A DNA stretch of 64,000 nt from the NCBI GenBank assembly GCA_040772505.1, contig JAXGYA010000001.1, forward strand, positions 434,001-498,000, read 5' to 3'. The stretch comes from Mariniphaga sp040772505 (GTDB lineage: Bacteria > Bacteroidota > Bacteroidia > Bacteroidales > Prolixibacteraceae). Shown one piece after another: positions 29,428 to 39,700 of this stretch. The translations under genes were made by a program, and so were the position numbers. A model generated the notes under the pieces. The model saw nothing but the letters and a program-made list of their open reading frames with translations. It made no database searches and was not told the DNA's origin. Every line of letters begins with the position of its first letter. The first letter of the stretch is position 1.

Positions 29428-30153
29428 TCACGGTTCTTCCTCTTTAATATAAATATCCGAGCTGTGTGGTATCGGGTTGATAATCACCTTCATTGTTGGT
29501 CTCTCTCCCACGGGATACGAAATGACAGTGCATTCGTCGCGCACTTCCATAATCCAGAATTCTGTTACGCCCGGTTCCAGAGGATCCTTTGGTGCAAAAA
29601 AGATATGATCCTTTTCGCCAACCAGGTTCACCTGAGCCGTGCCGTCGCCGTAGGTGTAAATCACCTCGTAGGGACCGCGCCCGGTGAGCACAATTTGAAA
29701 TTGCATAGGATCGCCGTAGCACTGATCACCGGGGTCATCAAAAGCTGCGGAAAGCGGAATTGACGTCACCGTGATGCGGAACACCATCAGGTTGTTGGTG
29801 CACGCCACTTCATCCCACACCACCACTTTCAGGAAATAGTCTCCCGGTTCCAATCCGCTCACCTTCACCGAGGGGCGGTTGGCGTCGGTCTGGTAGTTGC
29901 CGTCGTCGAAATAGAGTGTGGGATCCACGTTGGGGTCGTCCTGGGCAAAATCCACATCGTCCCAGTCCAAATCCTTGTAGAGGTGCCATGTGTAGCGGTC
30001 GCCGGGCATGTCCTGCACGCTGAACACATAAGACTCACAATGGTCTATGGTCAGGTGCTGCACCGGTTTCTGCGCCACCGCAGAAGCCAAAGCCAGAACC
30101 CCCAGGATAATTCCCGGAATACAGCGTATAATATGGAAAATACGTCTCTTCAT
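29428..30153 (-). CDS. secreted protein with PKD-like domains, unknown function
   Basis: This 241-aa product has a signal peptide (about residues 1-28, hydrophobic core IPGIILGVLALASAVA). It then has a beta-rich region (YTWHLYKDLDWDDVDFAQ, VSGLEPGDYFLKVVVWDE) and a second module (CYGDPMQFQIVLTGRGPYEV, YTYGDGTAQV) resembling PKD/SprB-like modules of Bacteroidota surface proteins. It ends in a short tail (NPIPHSSDIYIKEEEP) with no sorting domain. It is third in the minus-strand surface block. No specific function is recognised. Confidence 0.75.
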   Translation of the reverse strand: MKRRIFHIIRCIPGIILGVLALASAVAQKPVQHLTIDHCESYVFSVQDMPGDRYTWHLYKDLDWDDVDFAQDDPNVDPTLYFDDGNYQTDANRPSVKVSGLEPGDYFLKVVVWDEVACTNNLMVFRITVTSIPLSAAFDDPGDQCYGDPMQFQIVLTGRGPYEVIYTYGDGTAQVNLVGEKDHIFFAPKDPLEPGVTEFWIMEVRDECTVISYPVGERPTMKVIINPIPHSSDIYIKEEEP

Positions 30154-30289
30154 ATAAGCCCCCTCCGTCTCCCCAAAAAGGGAAGAATAAGAGAATTGTC
30201 TATTTACTAACCGTTATTCATTTTCATTTTCATTACAACAACTACCAGTACTTTATTATTCAATAATTATCAGCTTCCAGCACTCAAAA

Positions 30290-30715
30290 GTTCCGAGTTC
30301 AGAGTTCAGAGTTCAAAGTTCACTTTTTACTTTTTACTTTTTACTTTTTACTTCTCATCTCTAACCTCTAACTTCTCTGCTCTCCAAAATTTCACGCAAA
30401 GACGCCAAGTCGCAAAGTCTCACTTCTCACCTCTCATCTCTCACTTCTCACTATTTACCGTTTACCGTTTACTTTTTACTTTTTACTTTTTACTTCTAAC
30501 CTCTAACTTCTCTGCTCTCCAAAATTTCACGCAAAGACGCCAAGTCGCAAAGTCTCACTTCTCACCTCTCATCTCTCACTTCTCACTATTTACCGTTTAC
30601 CGTTTATTTTTTACTTTTTACTTTTTACTTTTTACTTTTTACTTTTTACTTCTAACCTCTAACTTCTCTGCTCTCCAAAATTTCACGCAAAGACGCCAAG
30701 TCGCAAAGTCTCACC
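30290..30715. repeat. heptamer arrays with three copies of the TTTCACGCAAAGACGCC element
   Basis: Three near-identical tandem segments of about 140-150 bp (starting near 30355, 30492 and 30645) each contain CTAACTTCTCTGCTCTCC, the element TTTCACGCAAAGACGCCAAG, then heptamers (CTCACTT, TTTACCG, TTTACTT). Unit length differs mainly in the number of TTTACTT heptamers. No gene is seen. Confidence 0.75.
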
Positions 30716-30728
30716 CCTCAGCAATCAG

Positions 30729-30912
30729 CACATCAACACATCATCACATCAGCACATCAGCACATCATCACATCAGCACATCAACACATCAACACATCAA
30801 CACATCATCACATCAACACATCAACACATCAACACATCATCACATCAGCACATCATCACATCAGCACATCAGCACATCATCACATCAGCACATCAGCACA
30901 TCAACACATCCT
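30729..30912. repeat. 8-bp tandem array CACATCAN, 23 copies
   Basis: Twenty-three octamers run in perfect phase. The first seven bases CACATCA are invariant except in the last unit (CACATCCT); the eighth varies among A, T and G. No protein or RNA gene overlaps it. Confidence 0.85.
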
Positions 30913-31167
30913 CCTCTCTTCTCGCACATACCTCTCCCGCCCCTGTCTTGCAGGGTGTAGCTTCTTCCGGTGGGGCATTGCTGGCTCTCCTCCGGCAGAT
31001 GTTCCGTATTTGCCTCTGTTCACTCCATTTTAATCCTTTAAAAAATTTACACCCTTTCGCTTTTCAGCCCGCTGCCGCTTCCCGTGCCACTGCCCATTGC
31101 AGGACAACAGACCGGGAGGCGAAGCGGAATGAAAAAGCAAAACCGCGTTAAGGGTTATGCATAGAGG

Positions 31168-32367
31168 TTAGGGTTTCGGTACAAATGGTAGTGGATCTGG
31201 TGTTCCACCAGGATTAGCAGTTGTTGATTCAATCTTCGGTCTCGGAGTCAGGATGTAGTCAGCAGTAGCAGGGTCATCGTTTATACATGCATTCCCTGCA
31301 CCCCCATCTTCAAGATGATGTAATTCGTATTTATCTGTTTCACTAGAGCCAGCATTATACATCAGACCTTCTATTTTTAATGTAACAGTACTTGGAACAA
31401 TAGTTTCATTAATACCATGTTCTACAAGTACGCGAACCACAATACATTCACCATCTTTCCCAACAGCATCAGCATCGTTAATTGGTTTAACGACAGGGAA
31501 AACACCATTATTATCTGCTATGTTCCATTCAGTATTAGCTATAGCATCTGTCGGATATGCCCAGGCAATTTCACCTAAAATAGCATTTTCAGGAACAAGA
31601 GCATCAATTTTTGGTCGCCATGAATTAACATAGTTAGCAGCATTTACAGAGAAGAACAGATAGTTTGCACCGTAATCCATATCTAACTGACCATCAACTC
31701 CTGCACTAGGATTATAGGTTGCACTCCAAACCGGTGAAACGCACTCTTCGGCTGGAATAATATTATTATCTTTATTTCTATTCAACACTCCCTCAGGCAT
31801 CAAGCTGGCAACATCCAGAGTAAAGGAGAACGCAGGTTTAATGCGAAATACTTCAATATTGTCAGAACATCCCTCAGCTCCGGTAACGTAAGCCACCAAA
31901 AGAATATGATTGGCTTCTGCATCAAAAGATTGCCAGGAAAGTGTAATTGATGAAATGCCATCAACATCAGGAGAGGTCGCTACACCATAATGAGCTTCGG
32001 CTGATAAAAGGAACTGACTATTGTTACGATCTTCCATATTGTCTACTGCGTCAGCAATGCTTCCATTAACAATAATATCCGGTCCTTTTCCACCTTCACT
32101 TGTTGGTGTAGCATTGTAAACAAACCACTGGACATCTTTTACTGTTGTAACAGTACCCGCATCATTTGCTGTGTAGGTATAATCCTTACCCGGAACAGGA
32201 CTTAGCGGGTTATCACCACTGGCACAATCTAAGGGAACAGCAGGAACACAGTCAGGCTCTCCATCTAAAAATGGATTATCCTGACCTTTATACTGCCCAT
32301 AAGATTTCACGCCGGCAAACAGAAATGCCAGGCTTAAAAACGTCATAAATAAAATTTGCTTTTTCAT
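31168..32367 (-). CDS. secreted protein of the surface block, unknown function
   Basis: This 399-aa product has a signal peptide (MKKQILFMTFLSLAFLFAGV, then KSYGQ). The mature part is beta-rich with no motif I can assign to a named family; recognisable stretches include VQWFVYNATPT, ITLSWQSFDAEANHILLVAY and CIVVRVLVEHGI. It has several Cys residues (DCVPAVPLDC, ECVSP, NACIND) and ends in a Pro-rich tail (LPFVPKP) without a sorting domain. It lies between the giant adhesin and the 241-aa secreted protein, all minus strand, but 1-1.4 kb repeat-filled gaps argue against one tight operon. Confidence 0.75.
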   Translation of the reverse strand: MKKQILFMTFLSLAFLFAGVKSYGQYKGQDNPFLDGEPDCVPAVPLDCASGDNPLSPVPGKDYTYTANDAGTVTTVKDVQWFVYNATPTSEGGKGPDIIVNGSIADAVDNMEDRNNSQFLLSAEAHYGVATSPDVDGISSITLSWQSFDAEANHILLVAYVTGAEGCSDNIEVFRIKPAFSFTLDVASLMPEGVLNRNKDNNIIPAEECVSPVWSATYNPSAGVDGQLDMDYGANYLFFSVNAANYVNSWRPKIDALVPENAILGEIAWAYPTDAIANTEWNIADNNGVFPVVKPINDADAVGKDGECIVVRVLVEHGINETIVPSTVTLKIEGLMYNAGSSETDKYELHHLEDGGAGNACINDDPATADYILTPRPKIESTTANPGGTPDPLPFVPKP

Positions 32368-33720
32368 TGTTAAAATTTTTAATAGAAAGCCTCCAGCCCC
32401 CTTCCCTTCGGGTATTCCCCCATGGGGGAACAGAAGAGAGGAAGAAAGAGCTTCCGTTGTTAATAAATAAGGAAGCCTCCCCTAACCCCTCCAAAGGAGG
32501 GGGAAAAGAAAGTTCCGTTGTTAATAAATAAATTAATAGTTAATAATTTTAAATTGTTAATAAATAAAGAGCCTCCCCCCTACAGCCTCCCCCCTACAGC
32601 CTCCCCCCAGCCCCCTCCAGGGAGGGGGAGAAGGAAGAGGAAGATCGGTTGTTTTTAATCTGTTTTGTTACTGTTTGTCACGTACCTCCTTTCTGTATAA
32701 AAGCTTCTTCCCTACAGCCTCCTCTAAAGGGGGAGAAGGAAGAGAACCGGTTAATCACTGGCAGCACTTTGCAGGCGCTGCGGGTTAGCGAAGCCCGGGG
32801 GCTGCTGTATAGAACATTACTGGTGATGGCAGCAGCCCCGGGAGAATCGCCGAAAAAGCCTCCCCGCGGCAATCGGGGAGGGAGCCCCTCCCGACCTCCC
32901 CAAAGGGGAGGGAGCCCCTCCCGACCTCCCCAAAGGGGAGGAGGAAGAGAGACCTCTCCTGAAGGAGAGGGAGGGGGTATATCGTTTCCGGCTGTGTTGT
33001 CACCCGCCGGATTGTTCCATCCTTTTTGAATATTGATTATTTTATATTGATTATTGATTATTAATCGTTCATTATTTCTGACAGCGTTGAAATCAAAACC
33101 AGCGCCAGGCTTCACACCCCGAGGCAAAATATCTAATCCCTTCGGGTTTGAAGAAACCACGTTTAATATTTCGGTGCGATGCACCTTTATCTCTGATGGG
33201 TGGTAACCAAAGCTACAAAGATTTCGCGGCGCTGCCGCTCTTTCACTGATGGCAGTACTTGAAGTTGGGAATCTTAGGTGCAGCGCACCGATAACCTTTG
33301 TAGCAGAAGAAATACGATTAAAACCGAAGGTGCAGCGCACCGGAATATTTCTTTTTGATTCGATATTCATCATTCGATATTCTTCATTTTCTTTTCCTGT
33401 GTGAGCAGCTACGGCGGGGCAAACGAAATACAATCCGCGGTTACAAACCGCAGGTCCCGATTGGCCCTGGCTTCCGGCTTCGGTCTTCGGTCTTCCGTCC
33501 TCCGACTTCCAACTTCCGGCTTCCCTCTTCCCACTTCCTGATTCGTTATTCGATATTCGATATTCGATATTTTCTTTTCCTGTGTGAGCAACTACGGCGG
33601 GACAAACGAAATAAAATCCGCGGTTAGAAACCGCAGGTCCCGATTGGCCCCGGCTTTCGGCTTCGATCTTCGGTCTTCCGTCTTCCGACTTCCAACTTCC
33701 TGCTATATTCTTCATCTTTT
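32368..33720. repeat. repeat-filled intergenic region; ORF 32678-33724 probably not a gene
   Basis: The region holds short direct repeats (CTTCCGTTGTTAATAAATAA twice near 32450 and 32510; GGGGAGGGAGCCCCTCCCGA near 32875-32925). It also has a direct duplication of about 185 bp (about 33385-33530 and 33570-33710), each with CCGCGGTTAGAAACCGC-type hairpins and AACTTCC/CTTCGGTC runs, and a piece shared with the 28-kb repeats (CTGACAGCGTTGAAATC). A 348-codon minus-strand frame is open through most of it, but its residues (for example GSWKSEDGRPKTEAG twice) follow the DNA repeats and show no signal or domain. Confidence 0.55.
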
Positions 33721-36700
33721 TCATGGTCCTGTTACTTTAATAATATGTGGACGTGGCCTGATAGTTATATCGACCGGTTCCAACGTAACTATATTCCCGT
33801 TGCAATCGGTTATCGTGTAAATAATGACATGGTGGCGCTCCAGAAAATTAACTCCATCGCCCCAAAGTTTTATATCGCCGTAATCAGAAGGCAGCCCGGT
33901 TCCTGAAATGTCAGGTTCCGTTCCGTCGAACTGAATCACCCAACTGATGTCATCCTCATCGTATCCACAGCAGTTATCCTGATAATTGGAGATATCAAGG
34001 CTTTCGTCTCCTGCCTCAAAAAGGTAATAATCGCCCCCGTTCAAATTTCCGGGATCGGCAAACGGATGCGGGTAATCAGGATTGTAAATCAGTATATCGG
34101 CAATGCCTGAATATTGGGCGAAAAAGAGATTTTCAACACATTCATTTAACGGGTCGGGTAATTCAACGGTTGGATCGTCGTTGTCTTCAACTGTAATGGT
34201 ATGCGAGCAGGTAGCCGAGTTTCCAAACTGGTCTGTGGCTGTCCAGGTGATTGTGGTTGTGCCCACCGGGAAAGATAATACACCAATTTCCGGAGGCCCG
34301 TTTACACCTTCTATATCTTCATCGAATTCAACGTAAGTATCCGGCCTTCCATCGGCCCAAACAATGGTATAAGTCCAAACGAGTGGATGTGAGCCTGTGA
34401 TCAGAGTTGGAACGCCCGGATCGGCTTCATAATCACAGGTTTCACTGGCATCCCATTCCATATCTTCCGGACATTCAATCACCGGTTGATTGGTTACGGT
34501 TACGGTAAACGAGCAGCTGTTGAGTATGTTACCACCTGCATCGGTAAGCGAATAGGTGATGGTAGTTACGCCGAGATAAAAAGTACCGCCTGTTGGGTAA
34601 GTGTCGGTTCCCGACCTTTCAGAAGCATCATATTCTGAAGCATACGCAGCGGGAGGAACCAATTCCCAAATTAACAAAGGAGCTGCGCAATTATTAGCAA
34701 CTCCCGGATTGCCGGTTGGAACGTTGCTGGCATAGTTTTCACCATCGTCAACGGCTCTTGTTAAATCGGGAGGACATGTTAACACTGCGTCAACATCGGT
34801 AACTTCCACGGTAATAACACAAGGATGTTCTTTACCTGAAGCATCGGTAATGGTCCAGGTTACTGTGTGAACACCTACATCAAATGTATGAACAAGCGGA
34901 TCCAATGTAGTAAGGCCGGCTACCGGTTCCGGCGGCGTTATCGAAACCGGCGGGTCGGAATCAATTTGATAGCTGATACTGAACACTTCCACACAAACAT
35001 TATTGATTTGGGGCGCCGGTACAGTAACTTCAGCATCGCACGTACCGGTTTGAGCAGGTATAACAATATTTTCGTCATCTCCGGTTGGACAAATGACTTC
35101 AAAATTGGGATTAATATTTTTAATCCAGACTGTAAATGTACATTCTTCTTCTGATACATTTTCGGCATCATCAACAGCCGTATAAGTTACTGTGCTTTTC
35201 CCAACAGGAAAATCAAAGTTGGAAACCGACCCGTCGCCCTCAATGGTTGTTCCGTCTGGTAATACAATTTCGTAATGCAAAAAGGCCTCACAGTTGTCGG
35301 TATATGTGGGTTCCGGTATAGTTGGTCTGACCAGAGTACAACCTCCATCGGTAATAAAATCTTCAATATCTTCCGGACAATCTGATAATTTAGGTAATTC
35401 GTCATCAATTACAGTTACCAATTGTGAGCAGGTTGAGAAATTTCCACAAATATCGGTTGCAGTCCATATAACCGTTGTTTGGCCAACAGGGAATTCGTCG
35501 GGAGCATCGCTTGTAATAATTATATCGCCAGGCGCTGAACAATTATCGGTTGCGGTGGCCGGTGTCAAATCCAATGTTGCGAAACAACTTCCGTTATCAA
35601 TCAAAGCTCCGGCGACATCTGGCGGACACGTTATTACAGGATTTTCTTCATCAGGTTCTACCATAAAAAATGCGGAACCTGTTGCAGCCTGTCCGCAGGC
35701 ATCGTAAACGTTATACGTTACACTTATATTTTCCCCTCCGCATGGGTTGGGTACCGGGATTGAAGATAAATCATCAACCACTACTCCGCAGCCGCCTTCA
35801 TAGCTAAACTGATTTTTCCACTCCTCAAATGCCGCTTCAATTGCTTCCGGGGTTTGGCAGGCGGCTTCAATTCTCTTGGCCGGAGCATGTACAGTTAATT
35901 TCTCTACCGGTTTAACCTCAAATGTTGAAGATGTTGTTTCAGTCCTGCAAACATCGTCAACTATATAGGTAACTTCAACGGTTCCGCCATCGCATAAATT
36001 GGGAGGCGCAGGATTTCCATAATATCCTTCAGGATTACAACCTCCTGAAACAGAGAAACCGGTAAGCCAGACCTGAAATGCAGCATTCAATTCGTTTTGA
36101 TTAGCGAAACTGCACGGTTCTGCAACAACAGGATCGGGCACAACAACCTCAAACTCTTCTTCCATCGAGATGGAGAAGGTGGCCTCTGCTGAACCGCTTT
36201 CGCAACAATCAGAATAGGTGAAAGTTACAGTGGTAGCCGCAGCGCTGCATAAATCGGGTGCTACCGGTTCGCCATAGGAGCCTGTCGGGTTGCAACCGCC
36301 TACCACGTAAAATTCAGATAACCAGATTTCGAAAGCAACCTCTACTTCGTCCTGCGAAGAAAAATCACAAAGCGAGGCAGAATAGTCAGCGGGTATGTTT
36401 ACTAAAAGCGGATCGGGAACAGTAACGGTAAAAGTGGCCGATTCGGTTCCGTTTTCGCATAAATCAGAATAAGTATAATCCACGGTAACAGAACCTCCGG
36501 TGCAGAGCTCCGGCGCTGTGGGAGTTCCATAATCGCCTGAAGGATTACAACCTCCGGAAACGGAGAAACCGGTAAGCCAGTTTTGGAATGCGGCATCCAG
36601 GGCAGCCTGGTCCGCAAAACCGGAACCCGGGAGGGTTAAGTCTTCAGGAGTTAAAACCTCCAGATCATTTGGCCTGGTAAGGGTAAATCTTGCTGTTGCG

Positions 36701-39700
36701 CCACCCGAACGGCACACATCGCTGTACGAAAGCGTTACTTCGGCAATTCCTCCGGAACACAAAACGGGTGCAACCGGGGTTCCAATGGTCCAGGATGCAT
36801 CGCAACCGCCTGTAACATTAAATTCTGCGAGCCAGGTTGTAAATGCGGCATCCACTGCGGCCTGATCGGCAAAATCACAGGCAGAATATTCTATATCATC
36901 CGGTTTGTCGATAACTATATCCCCAACATCTTCTACTGTGAATGTTGCCGTTACGGACGTTTCCACACCGAGATTGCTTACGGTATAAGTAACCTCGGTT
37001 GTGCCTCCTTCGCAAAGCACGGGAGCTTGGGGTGTTCCATAATCTGCTGTGGGGCTGCAACCGCCGGTTACTGTAAATCCTTCGAGCCAGGTGGTAAATG
37101 CTGCATCGAGCATGGCCTGGTTCGCATAGTCGCAAATGGTTGTGCTTTCGTCGTCCGGTTTTGTTACTACCAAAGGTTCCGCTGCTTCAATCGTAAAAGT
37201 GGAAGAAACCGTACCACTTCCACATTCATCCGTGTAATCGTAATCCACTGTGGTTGTGCCACCGGTTTGCAACGAAGGAGCCTGGGGAGTGCCCTGGATG
37301 GTTCCGGTTGGATTAACGCCGTCAGTTACTGTAAATCCTTCCAGCCAGGTTTCAAAAGCAGCATCTACTTCAGCCTGGTCGGCAAAGTTACAAGCCGATG
37401 AGGTATATACTTCAGGGGCAACTGCATTCGGCAATTCATTGATTACAAAATCGGTGGCAATGCGGCAACCTTCGTACGAGGGGCATTCGGCGTAAAAGGT
37501 ATAAGTACCCGGTGTATTGGTATCGGTTAAGGGCGATCCGGCCAGGCCCACCGGGTTAAAGGGCGAACCTGTTCCTATGGAAGAACCTCCGGATTCGACA
37601 GTGTACCATTTTAATTCGCCTTCTACCGAGTAGGTCACCGTTATTCTTGCATAATCCACATAAGCTGTTCTACTACGCCATGAATGTATATTTCTAACGG
37701 AAAGAACCACACCAAACTGTGCGGAATTAATTTGAGCAGGCGACCAGGTTCTGCCCCATAAGTTGGACGATCCGCCATAGGTTGCCGTAGTATAAGAAGT
37801 TGACCAGTTTGTTCCTGTAACCGCTAGGTTCGTCCCACCAACAGTTCCTGCTTGTACTAATTGTACCGCATTATCGCGTACGGAAGAACCGCTTGCCCTT
37901 CGTTCAAACGTTACCTCTATTCCATTAATGGTGGCATTTGCGGGGATATTGAATCCGAAATCGGTTAGCTGCAGGTAATTACTTACTCTGCCAGACCCTA
38001 AATCAACATAAGCCACCCAGTTATTATCAGTAAGTGCATCGTGTGGGTCGTCCCAGGCTCTGCTGCCAATTCCTGTTCGATTGATACCTGTACCCGGATA
38101 ATAGGGACCGACAGAAATTGCTGAACCTGCAGGGCAGGTGGTGGAAGAGGTAAGCGAACCGATTTCGCCGGGACAAATTTCAATACCGGCAGTAATAGGG
38201 GCCGGATTAACTGTAACGGTTGTGGAGGAACTCATGCTACAATCCCCTGAAACGTTGGGAATTAATGTTAGGGTAATGGTACCGTCATCAATGCTTGGTG
38301 TAAAAGTTGATGTTAAAGAATTCGGGTCTGAAAAAGTTCCGCTGCCAGCCGGACTGGCAGTCCAGGTCGCCCCCGTTGCCGTGCCTTCAAGTGTGCCGTT
38401 AAGCTGTATGGATTGGCCTGCACATACGGTCATTGGATTACCTGCAAATGCGCCTGCAACCGGACTTACCGTAATAATCCGGGTATCGGAAACGGGTAAA
38501 CAAGGTTGGTAAGGCCCATCGGGATCGTTCGATGTGAGGGTTAAAGTAATCGTGCCCGAGTAATTGGCTGGCGGGGTATATGTAACACTTGCCGGATTGG
38601 TAAGACAATTTGTACTTGACAAAGTGCCTCTTGCCGAACCATTGGCAGGTTCTAAACTGGTTATTTCCCATCCGGCACAAGCATAGCCTCCGGTGCGCGA
38701 TGTTACCGATGCGCCGGAAAGGGTAATAGGAGCAGGACTGGGGCTGCAGGTAACCATATCATGATCTCCTGCATCAATTTCCAAATCAGAAATCACTTCT
38801 AAGTGAAGAATATCGGTTGAGGTTATACAACCGTCATCGCTAATAACAACAAACCGAAAATAGTAATTTCCTTCCGGGCTAAAGGGCGAATTTACCGGAT
38901 CCGGCATTTTGTATTCATAATCGCTGGAAAGCCAGGATGTTGGCACATCCAAAGCGTTTAGCCATGGGCCATCGGGCCCCACAAGCGAATACTGCCATTC
39001 AAAATTGTAACTGCTAAAGTATCCGGGATTGGGCATTACATATTGCCACCCATTCCATACACCCACCTCAAGGTCGTTATCCTGTGCATAATACACAGAT
39101 TCGCCATTGCATTTTCGCAAATAATCGTATTCCGGATCGTTAAGATGTTGCTGGTGGAACGATGCAGTCATATTTAAATCTATTGCAGGATAAACGATAA
39201 CCGTAACCTCAAAAGTTTCTCCGTTGCATCCGCCGAAGTGAGGCGTAACCGTATATGTGGCTATTTGTGTTGAAGAGGTTGGATTGGTTAATGTCTGACT
39301 GATGGAGGTTTGGTTGCTTTCTGCGCTGCCCCCGGTTATTCCACCAGTAACTGTTGGCGCACTCCACGAATAGGTAGTACCTTCGGGAACAATTGTACCT
39401 GCATCAGGCTCTCCGTCAACCGGTGTTACCGAAAAAGGCATTTTGGTGCAAGCAGCTGCCGTTTGGTCCGGGATAACCGGAGTCTCCTTCACTGTAATAT
39501 CAAAGGTGCATGAATTAACACAACCATTACTGCTGCTAAACTCGTATGTAATGGTATGAATTCCTACTCCTGCTGTTGCAGGATTAAAGACACCCGAATT
39601 CACTCCATTGCCAGAATACGTTCCACCGGCTGGTGTTGCTCCCGATAAATCGATGGGAGTAGTTGTTAAACAAACAGGTTCGTAGGTTGGACAGGTAACT

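Noticed and set aside
32678..33724. A 348-codon minus-strand frame as a real gene
   Set aside because: Its sequence follows direct and palindromic DNA repeats seen in other intergenic regions; it has no signal peptide or domain.
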